Assembly (NCBI GenBank): GCA_049322755.1
Contig: JBMOQX010000039.1
Span: 1 to 64,000, forward strand
DNA: 64,000 nucleotides
From: DATIUV01 sp049322755
GTDB lineage: Bacteria; Pseudomonadota; Gammaproteobacteria; Burkholderiales; UBA6910
Direction: 5' to 3'
Part shown: in pieces, positions 45,116-53,992 of the stretch
How the letters are laid out: each line of letters begins with the position of its first letter
How positions within the stretch are numbered: position 1 is the stretch's first letter
The notes under the pieces: model-generated
The model's input: the letters and a program-made list of their open reading frames with translations, nothing else
The model's database searches: none
Told to the model about the DNA's origin: nothing
Made by a program: the position numbers and the translations under genes

Positions 45116-46330
45116 TCAGTGATCCGGAGTCGCGTTGCCGCGCACCTCGCCGGCAAGCCGCAGGCCCGCCAGCGTCGCGAACGGCCCCACCGTCTCCAGG
45201 ATCGCCACCGACGCCAGCACGATGGCGGCCAGCGTCGCCGCCGCTTCCGGGTACACGGAGCGCACCGACTCCACCAGCCCGATCGCCATGCCGGCCATCG
45301 GGGTGAGCGCCAGCGCGATGCCGAACGACTGGCGATGGGTGTAGCCGCTGGCCCAGGTGACGCCGTAGACCACCGCCGTCTTGGCCAGCGCGCGCGCGGC
45401 GACGAACACCACCGCCAGCCAGCCCACGGTCATCAGTTCCTCCACGTGCAGGTTGGCGCCCGCCACCACGAACAGGATCACGAAGAAGATGTCGCCGCCG
45501 TGGCCGAACTCCACTTCCATCAGCACCCGCTGCCGGTCCAGGTAGCGGCAGAACACGCCCAGCGCCAGCAGCGCCAGCAGGTTCGACACGTGCAGCACGT
45601 GGGCCATGCCGACACCCAGCACGATGACCCCCACCAGCAACGCGAACTGCGCGTTCTCGCGGCGCCCGATCAGCCGCGCCAGCGCGATCGTGGCGTGGGC
45701 CAGGGCGAAACCCAGCGCCAGGGCGCCCGCCACCTCGTAGAAGGGCCGCAGCAGGCTGGTGCTCCAGGCCACCGCCTGCTCTTTGTGCAGGAACGGCAGG
45801 ATCGCGCTGAAGACGACGAACGCCAGCAGGTTGTTGAGCGCCACCAGCTGCAGGCAGCGGCTGCTGGCGGGGCCGCTGGCGTTCAGCTCGCGCATCACCA
45901 GCAGCACCACCGCCGGCGAGGAGGACATCGCGATGGCTGCGATCAGGGCCGCCGTCACCGGCATCACCCCCAGGAACCAGAGCGCGGCGTAGACCAGGAC
46001 GAAGGTCGCGGCGCACTCCCCGAACCAGGTCGCCAGCAGCCAGGGATCGCGCGGCATGCTGGCCACGTCCAGCTTCTCGCCGATCTGGAACAGGATCAGT
46101 CCCAGCGCGATGTCGACGAACACCTTGGAGCCCGCCACCATCTCGCCCGAGAACAGGCCCAGCACCGCCGGACCCAGCAGGAAGCCGATGGCAATGTAAC
46201 CGGTGATGCGCGGCACGTAGCCGCTGCGGTGGGCGAGCTCGCCGCCCACCAGCCCGGCCCACAGCACCAGGCCGAAGACCACGAAGTTGTTGACCGCCAG
46301 CGGCCACGAGGGAAGGAAGTCGAGCATCAT
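45116..46330 (-). CDS. Kef-type cation:proton antiporter (membrane part only)
   Basis: The 404-residue protein has 11-13 hydrophobic helices of the CPA2 family. GLILFQIGEKLDVASM, AIAMSSSPAVVLLVMREL and ALALTPMAGMAIGL are recognisable. It exchanges K+ or Na+ for protons across the inner membrane. The cytoplasmic RCK/TrkA-N domain of KefB/KefC is missing, so nucleotide or glutathione gating of that kind is not expected. It is the last gene of a leftward run, 52 bp after the SAF-domain oxidoreductase. Confidence 0.88.
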   Translation of the reverse strand: MMLDFLPSWPLAVNNFVVFGLVLWAGLVGGELAHRSGYVPRITGYIAIGFLLGPAVLGLFSGEMVAGSKVFVDIALGLILFQIGEKLDVASMPRDPWLLATWFGECAATFVLVYAALWFLGVMPVTAALIAAIAMSSSPAVVLLVMRELNASGPASSRCLQLVALNNLLAFVVFSAILPFLHKEQAVAWSTSLLRPFYEVAGALALGFALAHATIALARLIGRRENAQFALLVGVIVLGVGMAHVLHVSNLLALLALGVFCRYLDRQRVLMEVEFGHGGDIFFVILFVVAGANLHVEELMTVGWLAVVFVAARALAKTAVVYGVTWASGYTHRQSFGIALALTPMAGMAIGLVESVRSVYPEAAATLAAIVLASVAILETVGPFATLAGLRLAGEVRGNATPDH

Positions 46331-46382
46331 GGGCGAGCCTGAACGCAGGCCGCCAGCGCGACCCGCCGGGGTTTGCGGAAGG

Positions 46383-47762
46383 TCAGCGACGTGCGGCCGC
46401 GCTGACGCGCGCGCCCGCGGCCCACTCGTCGCGGAAAGTGGCTTCCATCTCGCGCCGGAAGCGCACCGCGTCGGTCTCCCGGTACTCCACGTCGTCCCAG
46501 CGCACCGGCGCGCCGCCCGCCACCGCGCGCTTGAGCCTGACGCCGTGCGCCAAACCCAGCGGCAGCCCGCCGGATGCCAGCGAGTCCGCCGCCGGCATCA
46601 GCTTGCCGAACACGGTGTGCCCGCCTTCGCCGTCCAGCGTCTCGCCGGCCTTGAGGTCGCGCTTGGCGGTGGCCACGACGTCGCCGCGGAAGCCGGTCGG
46701 GCAGCCGGTGGCCTCGCCGCGCACGCCGGCCGAGGCGACGCTGATGCCCAGTTCCAGGCCGATGAGATGGAACGGTTTGTACATCGCGGAGTAGTTGCCG
46801 GTGTCGTCGGTCACCAGGCCGTACTCCTTGAAGCAGCGCTTCACGTACTCGCTGTCGGCGGCGAAAGTGACGTACACGCCCCAGCGCAGGTCGCGATGGA
46901 CCGGCCGCCCATCCCGCTCCAGGCTGGAGATCACCTCCACCTGGCCGCGATGGTCGAGCTGCCCGCCTTCCACCCGCGGCTTGAGCACCCGCGCCAGGTC
47001 GTCGACGCCGCAGGGCGGGAACGCCAGCCCGCCGGCCGCGGGCGTAAGCCCGGTGGCGTTGGCCACCGCCGCCATCTCGATCGCCGACTTGGTGCCGTCG
47101 AGGAAGGAGTTGAACATCTGCGCGTTGAAGTCGCCGCCCGCCACCATCTCCGGGGTGAACCCGTAGTAGCCCCAGACCGTATCGGGCGTCGAGGCGTGAT
47201 ACACAGGCAGGTACTTGGTGCCCTTGCCCGCCGCCGCCACCTCGAATCCGGCGGTGCGCGCCCAGTCCACCAGCTCGCAGATCAGCGCCGGCTGGTCGCC
47301 GTAGGCAAGCGAATAGACGATGCCCGCCGCGCGCGCGCGCCGCGCCAGCAGCGGCCCGGCCAGTGCATCGGCCTCGACGTTCACCATCACCACGTGCTTG
47401 CCGTACTTGCAACAGGCGAGGACGTGGCGGATGCCGGCCGCCGGGCTGCCGGTGGCGTCGATCACCACGTCCACCGGACCGGCGGCGATCAGCGCCAACG
47501 CGTCATCGGTGATCCAGGTGCCGCCGCTCTTCACGGCGGCGTCCAGGCCTGGCGCGGCGCAACGCTCGGCGGGCCAGCCGACCCGCGTCAGCGATTCGCG
47601 CGCGCGCGCCGGGTTGAGATCGGCAATCCCCACCACGTGCAGCCCCGGCGCGCGCGGCGCCTGGGACAGGAACATGGAGCCGAACTTGCCGGCGCCGATC
47701 AGCGCGACGCGCAGGGCGCGGCCGGCGGCAGCGCGTTCGGCCAGCAGTCGATGCAGGTTCAT
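46383..47762 (-). CDS. NAD(P)-dependent oxidoreductase with C-terminal SAF domain
   Basis: The 459-residue protein has an N-terminal Rossmann fold (VALIGAGKFGSMFLSQAPRA). A homoserine-dehydrogenase/Gfo-like middle follows, and then a SAF domain near residues 370-440 (DVVATAKRDLKAGETLDGEG). This combination is seen in predicted homoserine-dehydrogenase-like enzymes of unknown substrate. AGGAGGA lies 6 bases before the ATG. It is cotranscribed with a peroxidase-like gene and an aldehyde dehydrogenase, which points to a catabolic route. Confidence 0.85.
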   Translation of the reverse strand: MNLHRLLAERAAAGRALRVALIGAGKFGSMFLSQAPRAPGLHVVGIADLNPARARESLTRVGWPAERCAAPGLDAAVKSGGTWITDDALALIAAGPVDVVIDATGSPAAGIRHVLACCKYGKHVVMVNVEADALAGPLLARRARAAGIVYSLAYGDQPALICELVDWARTAGFEVAAAGKGTKYLPVYHASTPDTVWGYYGFTPEMVAGGDFNAQMFNSFLDGTKSAIEMAAVANATGLTPAAGGLAFPPCGVDDLARVLKPRVEGGQLDHRGQVEVISSLERDGRPVHRDLRWGVYVTFAADSEYVKRCFKEYGLVTDDTGNYSAMYKPFHLIGLELGISVASAGVRGEATGCPTGFRGDVVATAKRDLKAGETLDGEGGHTVFGKLMPAADSLASGGLPLGLAHGVRLKRAVAGGAPVRWDDVEYRETDAVRFRREMEATFRDEWAAGARVSAAARR

Positions 47763-47785
47763 GGGGGTCCTCCTGGTGGGCCGGA

Positions 47786-48370
47786 CTACCTGGCCTTGGG
47801 GACACGCCCCAGCAGGTAGAACTCGTCGTTGGGCCGCATCTCGATCAGGTTCGCCATGCGGTTGGAGAGCGCGAAGAACGCGGCGATGGCGCCGATGTCC
47901 CAGATGTCCTCGTCGCTGAAGCCGTGGCCCCGCAGCGCCGCGAACGCGGCCTCGCTCACGGTGCCGGGGGCGGTGGCCACCTGCATGGCGAAATCCAGCA
48001 TCGCCTTCTGGCGCGGCGTGATGTCCGCCTTGCGGTAGTTGATCGCCACCTGGTCCGCCACCAGCGGGTTCCTGGCGCGCACGCGCAGGATCGCGCCATG
48101 GGCGACGACGCAGTAGTGACAGTCGTTGGCGGCGCTGGTGGCCACCACGATCATCTCGCGCTCGGCCTTGGTGAGCGCACCCTCCTTTTCCATCAGCGCG
48201 TCGTGGTAGGCGAAGAAGGCGCGGAACTCGTCGGGGCGGTGCGCCAGCGTCAGGAACACGTTGGGCACGAAGCCGGACTTCTCCTGCACCGCCTCGATGC
48301 GGACGCGGATGTCCTCCGGCAGGTCCTCGAGCCGCGGTACCGGGTAGCGGCTGATCGGCGGAGCGCTCAT
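47786..48370 (-). CDS. AhpD-like (carboxymuconolactone decarboxylase family) peroxidase-related protein
   Basis: The 194-residue all-helical protein has the redox pair in NDCHYCVVAHGAILR (CxxC followed by histidine), which is the AhpD-type active site. It matches the uncharacterised peroxidase-related subfamily. It may reduce peroxides or act as a lyase in the neighbouring pathway. GGAGGGA precedes the ATG. It lies 19 bp from the aldehyde dehydrogenase gene. Confidence 0.88.
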   Translation of the reverse strand: MSAPPISRYPVPRLEDLPEDIRVRIEAVQEKSGFVPNVFLTLAHRPDEFRAFFAYHDALMEKEGALTKAEREMIVVATSAANDCHYCVVAHGAILRVRARNPLVADQVAINYRKADITPRQKAMLDFAMQVATAPGTVSEAAFAALRGHGFSDEDIWDIGAIAAFFALSNRMANLIEMRPNDEFYLLGRVPKAR

Positions 48371-48389
48371 CGCGGGGTCCCTCCGGCGC

Positions 48390-49850
48390 TCAGCGCTCGA
48401 GCCCGCCGACGCACAGGTACTTGACCTCGAGAAACTCCTCGATGCCGTACTTCGACCCTTCGCGGCCCAGCCCCGACTGCTTGACGCCGCCGAACGGCGC
48501 CACCTCGTTGGAGATGATGCCGGTGTTGATGCCGACGATGCCGAACTCCAGCGCCTCGCCCACGCGCCAGATGCGGCCGATGTCGCGGGCGTAGAAGTAC
48601 GAGGCCAGCCCGAACTCGGTGTCGTTGGCGAGCGCGACGCCCTCGTCCTCGCTCCTGAAGCGGATCAGCGGCGCCACCGGGCCGAAGGTCTCCTCGCGCA
48701 TGAGCTTCATGCCGGGCTTGACGTCGGTGAGCAGCGTCGGCTGGAAGAAGGTGCCGCCCAACGCGTGGCGGCTGCCGCCCACCGCCACCTTGGCGCCCTT
48801 GGCCACGGCGTCGGCGATGTGCTCCTCCACCTTGGCCAGCGCCTGCTGGTCGATGAGCGGACCCTGGGTCACGCCCTCCTGCACCCCCGGCCCCACCTTG
48901 AGGCCGATCACCTTCTCGCGCAGCTTGGCGGCGAAGGCGTCGTAGACCTGGTCCTGCACGAAGATGCGGTTGGCGCACACGCAGGTCTGCCCGGTGTTGC
49001 GGTACTTCGACGCCATCAGCCCTTCCACGGCGTCGTCCAGGTTGGCGTCCTCGAACACCAGGAACGGCGCGTTGCCGCCCAGCTCCAGCGAGATCTTCTT
49101 GATCGTGTCCGCCGACTGGCGCATCAGCAGCCGCCCGATCTCGGTGGAGCCGGTGAAGGTGATCTTGCGCACGACCGGGCTTTCGCACAGCACCTTGCCG
49201 ATGGCCGGCGCATCGCCGGTGATGACGTTGAACACGCCGGCCGGAATGCCGGCGCGGTGCGCCAGTTCGGCCAGCGCCAGCGCCGAGAGCGGCGTCTGCT
49301 CGGCCGGCTTGATCACCACCGTGCAGCCGGCGGCCAGCGCCGGCGCGCACTTGCGCGTGATCATGGCATTGGGGAAGTTCCACGGCGTGATGGCCGCGCA
49401 CACGCCCACCGGCTGCTTGATCACCACCAGCCGCTTGTCGGCCTGGTGCGGGGGAATGACGTCGCCGTAGACGCGCTTGGCTTCCTCGGCGAACCACTCG
49501 ACGAAGGAGGCGCCATAGGCGATCTCGCCGCGCGCCTCGGTGAGCGGCTTGCCCTGCTCGGCGGTCATGAGCTGGGCCAGGTCCTCCTGGTTCTGCATGA
49601 TGAGCTCGTACCAGCGCCGCAGCAGGTTGGCGCGCTCCTTGGCGAGCCTGGCACGCCACGCCGGCCAGGCGGCGTTGGCGGCGTCGATGGCGGCGCGGGT
49701 CTCGTCCGCGCCCAGATCGGGAACGGTGCCGACGGCGCTCGCATCGGCCGGATTGTTGACCGGGAAGGTCTTGCCGCCCGCTGCGCCGATCCACTGCCCG
49801 TTCACGTAACAGCGGTCCTTGAGCAGCGACGGGTCCTTGAGCTTGAGCAT
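48390..49850 (-). CDS. gabD: NAD(P)-dependent succinate-semialdehyde dehydrogenase
   Basis: The 486-residue aldehyde dehydrogenase has PWNFPNAMITRKCAPALAAG, the general-base glutamate in SLELGGNAPFLVF and the catalytic cysteine in NTGQTCVCANRI. FGGVKQSGLGREGSKYGIEE is typical of GabD. Length and motifs fit succinate-semialdehyde dehydrogenase best. A related semialdehyde is possible given the neighbours. AGGAGGA is placed well before the ATG. Confidence 0.9.
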   Translation of the reverse strand: MLKLKDPSLLKDRCYVNGQWIGAAGGKTFPVNNPADASAVGTVPDLGADETRAAIDAANAAWPAWRARLAKERANLLRRWYELIMQNQEDLAQLMTAEQGKPLTEARGEIAYGASFVEWFAEEAKRVYGDVIPPHQADKRLVVIKQPVGVCAAITPWNFPNAMITRKCAPALAAGCTVVIKPAEQTPLSALALAELAHRAGIPAGVFNVITGDAPAIGKVLCESPVVRKITFTGSTEIGRLLMRQSADTIKKISLELGGNAPFLVFEDANLDDAVEGLMASKYRNTGQTCVCANRIFVQDQVYDAFAAKLREKVIGLKVGPGVQEGVTQGPLIDQQALAKVEEHIADAVAKGAKVAVGGSRHALGGTFFQPTLLTDVKPGMKLMREETFGPVAPLIRFRSEDEGVALANDTEFGLASYFYARDIGRIWRVGEALEFGIVGINTGIISNEVAPFGGVKQSGLGREGSKYGIEEFLEVKYLCVGGLER

Positions 49851-49969
49851 TCGATGGTCCTCCTGGGCGTGTCGTCCGGCGCGGCCGCGCGGCGCCTTGC
49901 AGCAGCCGGCGCGGTCAGGCGCGTTGAATGTTGCCGTATTCTAGCGCGGCCGGGCCCGCGCTCCGCGAC

Positions 49970-50749
49970 TCAGAACGTCCCCGGGTAGGCGCCGCCGTCG
50001 ATGAGGAGGTTCTGGCCGGTGATGTAGCCCGCCTGGGCGCTGCACAGATAGGCGCAGAGGTCGCCGAATTCCGCCGGATCGCCGAAGCGTCCGGCAGGGT
50101 TCGCCGCCGCGCGCTCGGCGCGCACCTGCTCCACCGTCTTGCCGGCGCTGTTCGCGGCGGCGGCGATGGTCTGGTTCAGGCGGTCGGTGTCGAACGGCCC
50201 CGGCAGCAGGTTGTTGATGGTGACGTTGTGGCGCACGGTCTTGCGCGCGATGCCGGCGACGAATCCGGTCAGGCCGGAGCGGGCGCCGTTGGAGAGCCCG
50301 AGGATGTCGATCGGCGCCTTCACCGCGCTGGAGGTGATGTTGACGATGCGTCCGAAGCGGCGCGCGATCATGCCGTCCACCGTGGCCTTGATCAGCTCGA
50401 TGGGCGTGAGCATGTTGGCGTCCAGCGCCTTGATCCAGTCCTCGCGCGTCCAGTCGTGGAAATCCCCCGGCGGCGGGCCGCCGGCGTTGTTGATCAGGAT
50501 GTCCGGCTCGGGACACGCCGCCAGCGCGGCCCGGCGTCCATCGGCGGTGGTGATGTCGGCGGCCACCGGCGTGACCTCGGCACCGGTCTGGTCCCGGATC
50601 GCTTGCGCGGCGGCTTCCAGCACCGCTTCGGTGCGCGCCACCAGCGTCACCGCGGCGCCGTCACGGGCCAGCGACAGCGCGCAGGCCCGCCCCAGTCCCC
50701 GGCTGGAGGCGCAGACCAGTGCCTTCTTCCCTTTCAGTCCCAGATCCAT
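49970..50749 (-). CDS. SDR-family oxidoreductase lacking the usual YxxxK
   Basis: The 259-residue short-chain dehydrogenase has the NAD(P) motif ASSRGLGRACALSLARDG, NNAGGPPPGDFHDW and the strand NITSSAVKAPID with the catalytic serine. Where YxxxK is expected the sequence reads LSNGARSGLTGFV, so the catalytic tyrosine and lysine are replaced. It forms an SDR subtype I have seen annotated as 3-oxoacyl-ACP reductase-like. Its reaction is uncertain. It is the first gene of a leftward run with gabD, 119 bp apart. Confidence 0.87.
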   Translation of the reverse strand: MDLGLKGKKALVCASSRGLGRACALSLARDGAAVTLVARTEAVLEAAAQAIRDQTGAEVTPVAADITTADGRRAALAACPEPDILINNAGGPPPGDFHDWTREDWIKALDANMLTPIELIKATVDGMIARRFGRIVNITSSAVKAPIDILGLSNGARSGLTGFVAGIARKTVRHNVTINNLLPGPFDTDRLNQTIAAAANSAGKTVEQVRAERAAANPAGRFGDPAEFGDLCAYLCSAQAGYITGQNLLIDGGAYPGTF

Positions 50750-50838
50750 CGCGTCTCCTTGGCACGTCTATTGCGTGAAGAAAGGACGATTATCGCCTGT
50801 CATCCGTCAGCCGCAATACCGTCTAATCAGCATTTCGG

Positions 50839-50848
50839 TTGCTATAAT
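50839..50848 (+). promoter_or_regulatory. Extended -10 promoter of mlaA
   Basis: TTGCTATAAT contains a perfect -10 (TATAAT, 50843-50848) with the TGn extension. No good -35 is visible. Transcription would start about 25 bases before the ATG at 50881. Confidence 0.6.
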
Positions 50849-50880
50849 CGCGCGATGCCACGCGCAGGGAGTGAAGAACA

Positions 50881-51720
50881 ATGACGTTCCGCCGTGTTTC
50901 CCGCCGAGTCACGATTCTGGTGCTCGCGGGGCTGCTTTCCGCCTGCGCGACCGCGAACGATCCGCGGGATCCCTTCGAAGCTTTCAACCGCGACATGTTC
51001 GCCTTCAACGACGCCCTCGACCGCGACCTGATCAAGCCCGCCGCCGCGAAATACCGGGCGCTGCTGCCGCAGCCGGCGCAGAACGGCATCCGCAATTTCT
51101 TCGCCAACCTGAACGACGTCATCGTGTTCGTGAACGACGTGCTGCAGCTCAAGTGGCACCACGCCGTCAATGACCTGGGCCGCGTCATGGCCAACACCAC
51201 GGTGGGCTTCCTGGGCTTCGTCGACGTCGCCTCGGAGAACGGGGTGCCCAAGCGGGACGAGGATTTCGGCCAGACGCTGGGCTACTGGGGCGTGCCGGCC
51301 GGCCCCTACATCGTGCTGCCGCTGCTGGGGCCCAGCACCGGGCGCGACACCGCCGGTTGGGTGGGCGATTTTTACACCTCGCCGCTGTTCTTCAGCGACA
51401 GCACCGCCTTCAACCTGAGCCTGACCGCGGTGCGCGTCGTGCAGGTGCGCGCCGACCTGCTGGACGCCGAGAACGTGCTGGAGAAGGCCGCGGTGGACCG
51501 CTACGTGTTCGTGCGCGACGCGTTCCTGCAGCGGCGCATCTACCAGATCCACGACGGCAACCCGCCGCGCCGGCTGGAGGATTTCGAGGACGACGGGCCG
51601 GCGCCGAAGCAGGGCCGGGCGCCGTACTCGGAGATGGCCGAGCGCATCAGCCTGTTCGCGCCGCAGCCGGGCGCAGTGCCCGGCGCGGCCGCGCACGTGC
51701 CGTCCGGCGGCCAACAGTAA
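50881..51720 (+). CDS. mlaA: Outer-membrane lipoprotein MlaA (VacJ)
   Basis: The 279-residue protein has a lipoprotein signal with lipobox LSAC (Cys22). The MlaA core follows: DPFEAFNRDMFAFNDALDRD, NFFANLNDVIVFVNDVLQ, EDFGQTLGYWGVPAGPYIVL and GPSTGRDTAGWVGDF. It removes misplaced phospholipids from the outer leaflet of the outer membrane and passes them to the Mla system. No mlaBCDEF genes are nearby. The C-terminal tail is proline-rich and variable. Confidence 0.95.
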   Translation: MTFRRVSRRVTILVLAGLLSACATANDPRDPFEAFNRDMFAFNDALDRDLIKPAAAKYRALLPQPAQNGIRNFFANLNDVIVFVNDVLQLKWHHAVNDLGRVMANTTVGFLGFVDVASENGVPKRDEDFGQTLGYWGVPAGPYIVLPLLGPSTGRDTAGWVGDFYTSPLFFSDSTAFNLSLTAVRVVQVRADLLDAENVLEKAAVDRYVFVRDAFLQRRIYQIHDGNPPRRLEDFEDDGPAPKQGRAPYSEMAERISLFAPQPGAVPGAAAHVPSGGQQ

Positions 51721-51791
51721 AAGCCTTCGCGGCACGAGAAGGACGCCGATGACCGCACGAGGTGCTGAGCTCCAGGCCGGGCACGCGCCCG

Positions 51792-52124
51792 ATGGCGGAC
51801 AGCGCCGGCGTCCCGCTCTGCTTCGGCTGCCACACGCCGGACCGGGATTTCGTCCTGACCCCGTTCCCGTTGCGCTGGCGTGAGGGCATGCACGAGGGCT
51901 ACATCGAGGTCTACCGCCCCACCGGCACCCAGGAACTGCTGCTGATCAAGCTGCACCTGGACGCCGCCGGCGTCAGCTATTTCGTCGCCAACGAGAATTT
52001 CTCCAGCCTGCTGCCCGACCTGGGGCTGGCCGACATGCGGCTGATGGTGGCGCCGGAGCACGCCGAGCGCTGCGCCGACATCCTGCGCGCGCACCTGGGC
52101 ATCGAAACGCTGCGGCGGCCCTGA
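51792..52124 (+). CDS. DUF2007-like small protein
   Basis: The protein of about 110 residues ends in a DUF2007-like domain (YIEVYRPTGTQELLLIKLHL, DAAGVSYFVANENF, MVAPEHAERCADILRAHL), proposed to bind signals in two-component-related proteins. The first 30 residues contain CFGCHTPD. I chose ATG 51792; an ATG at 51762 is also open. It follows mlaA by 71 bp and converges on htpX. Confidence 0.65.
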   Translation: MADSAGVPLCFGCHTPDRDFVLTPFPLRWREGMHEGYIEVYRPTGTQELLLIKLHLDAAGVSYFVANENFSSLLPDLGLADMRLMVAPEHAERCADILRAHLGIETLRRP

Positions 52125-52161
52125 AGCCGCCGCAGCATCCCGAAAACCGCCCGGGTCCGGC

Positions 52162-53046
52162 TCAGCCGCCGGCCTGCAGCGCCGCGATGCGCTCGTCCAG
52201 CGGCGGATGCGACATGAACAGCCGCTTGAGGCCGCTGCCGACGTTGCCCGAGATGCCGAACGCCGCCATCTGGTCGGGCAGGTGCGGCTGCTCGTAGGCC
52301 GCCTTCAGCCGTCGCAGCGCCGCGATCATCTTGTCGCGCCCGGCGAACTGGGCGCCGCCGCGGTCGGCGCGGAACTCGCGCTGGCGGCTGAAGTACATGA
52401 CGATGATGCTGGCGAGGATGCCGAACACGATCTCGGCGACGATGCTGACGATCCAGAACGCCGGCCCGTGACCGTTCTCGGTCCTGAACACGGCGCGGTC
52501 GACGACGCTGCCCACGACGCGCGCCGCGAAAATCACGAAGGTGTTGACGATGCCCTGGATCAGCGCCAGCGTCACCATGTCGCCGTTGGCGACGTGGGCC
52601 ACCTCGTGCCCCAGCACCGCCTCGGCCTCGTCGCGGGTCATCTTCTGCAGCAGCCCGGTGGAGACCGCCACCAGCGCGCTGTTCTTGCTCATGCCGGTGG
52701 CGAAGGCGTTGACGTCGGGGGCGTCGTAGATGGCCACCTCCGGCATGCCGATGCCGGCCATCTGGGCCTGGCGCCGCACCGTTTCCACCAGCCAGCGTTC
52801 CACCTCGTTGCGTGGCTGCTCGATCACCATGGCGCCGGTCATGCGCTTGGCCGACCACTTCGACATCGCCAGCGAGATGAACGCGCCGCCGAACCCGAAC
52901 ACGGACGCGAACACCAGCAGCGCGGTGTAGTTCAGCCCGCCGCCTTGCGCCAGGATGGTGTCGATGCCCAGCAGGCGCAGGACGATGCCCAGCACCAACA
53001 CCACGGCCAGGTTGGTCACCAGGAACAGAAACACGCGTTTGATCAT
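52162..53046 (-). CDS. htpX: Membrane zinc protease HtpX
   Basis: The 294-residue M48 protease degrades damaged inner-membrane proteins. Two N-terminal helices (residues 5-22 and 38-58) are followed by the zinc site HEVAHVANGD, two more helices, and FSRQREFRADRGGAQFAG with the third ligand. The end MSHPPLDERIAALQ is a family hallmark. It is the canonical HtpX, so the M48 gene at 7420-8361 is an additional protease. Confidence 0.96.
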   Translation of the reverse strand: MIKRVFLFLVTNLAVVLVLGIVLRLLGIDTILAQGGGLNYTALLVFASVFGFGGAFISLAMSKWSAKRMTGAMVIEQPRNEVERWLVETVRRQAQMAGIGMPEVAIYDAPDVNAFATGMSKNSALVAVSTGLLQKMTRDEAEAVLGHEVAHVANGDMVTLALIQGIVNTFVIFAARVVGSVVDRAVFRTENGHGPAFWIVSIVAEIVFGILASIIVMYFSRQREFRADRGGAQFAGRDKMIAALRRLKAAYEQPHLPDQMAAFGISGNVGSGLKRLFMSHPPLDERIAALQAGG

Positions 53047-53152
53047 TCTTCGCTCCGTTCAAGTCAGTGCAGCGGACGCTTCCGCCACGAACCCAGGCCT
53101 TAGATGGGGCCCCGGCGGGCGGAGTTCAATAGCGCTCCCCGCCCCGGGCCGG

Positions 53153-53992
53153 TCAGCCAAGTTCCTGAACCCAGGAAAGAATCCGGTCCGCCACCGACTT
53201 CCAGGCGGGCTCCAGCATCATCGCGTGGGCCATGCCGGGAAACCGCACCGCCTCGGTGCCGTGGAAGCGCGCGGTGGCCTCGACGTCGGCACGCGAAATC
53301 AGCGTGTCGGCGTCCGCGCCCAGCACCAGGACCGGCACCGCCGTGCGGGCCTGCCACCACGGCACCATCCAGGTCAGCTCCGTGAGCACGCGCTGCGACT
53401 CGCCCTGCACCCGCGCCGCGTGCCGCCGGACCACGTCCTCGGGAACACCGGCGGAGAACAGGGCGCGTCGCGCGGTCTCCAGCGACCCGGCCGGGGGATT
53501 CACGTGCTGCACCAGGTTGAGGCCCACCAGCAGCCCGGGATCGCCGGCCGCCAGGCGCCAGATCGAAGGCCCGAGGCCGTAGGGCGGCACCGACGCCATC
53601 AGCACGGCGCCCCGCGCGGCGATTCGACCGAGACAGCGCTCCACCACCTTGCCGCCCATGGAATGGCCCACCAGCAGCGGCGCCGCCGGCAGGCGCGCGG
53701 CGGCGGCGCAGACGTCGTCGGCGAAGTCGTCGAGCCCGCTGAACGCCAGCCGCTCGGCGCCCTCGCTGCCGCCGTGGCCGCGCAGGCTGACCGCGTATGC
53801 CGGATGGCCGTGCCCGGCGAAGTACGGAAGAAAGTGGTCTTCCCAGCACCAGGCGCCCGCGAACGCGCCGTGCACGAACAGCAACGGCGCGCCGCGCACG
53901 CGCACGGGGATGCGGCTCAGCAGCTCCAGCGAAGGCCCGCCGGCCCGGTCGATGCGCATGGCGTTGTCATGGACCACGGGGGCCGATCTCAT
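53153..53992 (-). CDS. Alpha/beta-hydrolase
   Basis: The protein of about 279 residues has LLFVHGAFAGAWCWEDHFLP, the nucleophile elbow VGHSMGG, VLVLGADADTLIS with the acid, and MAHAMMLEPAW with the catalytic histidine. It resembles small esterases and lipases of unknown substrate. The start at 53992 overlaps the end of the DMT transporter gene by 26 bases. ATG 53959 is the non-overlapping alternative, and neither has a strong ribosome-binding site. Confidence 0.85.
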   Translation of the reverse strand: MRSAPVVHDNAMRIDRAGGPSLELLSRIPVRVRGAPLLFVHGAFAGAWCWEDHFLPYFAGHGHPAYAVSLRGHGGSEGAERLAFSGLDDFADDVCAAAARLPAAPLLVGHSMGGKVVERCLGRIAARGAVLMASVPPYGLGPSIWRLAAGDPGLLVGLNLVQHVNPPAGSLETARRALFSAGVPEDVVRRHAARVQGESQRVLTELTWMVPWWQARTAVPVLVLGADADTLISRADVEATARFHGTEAVRFPGMAHAMMLEPAWKSVADRILSWVQELG

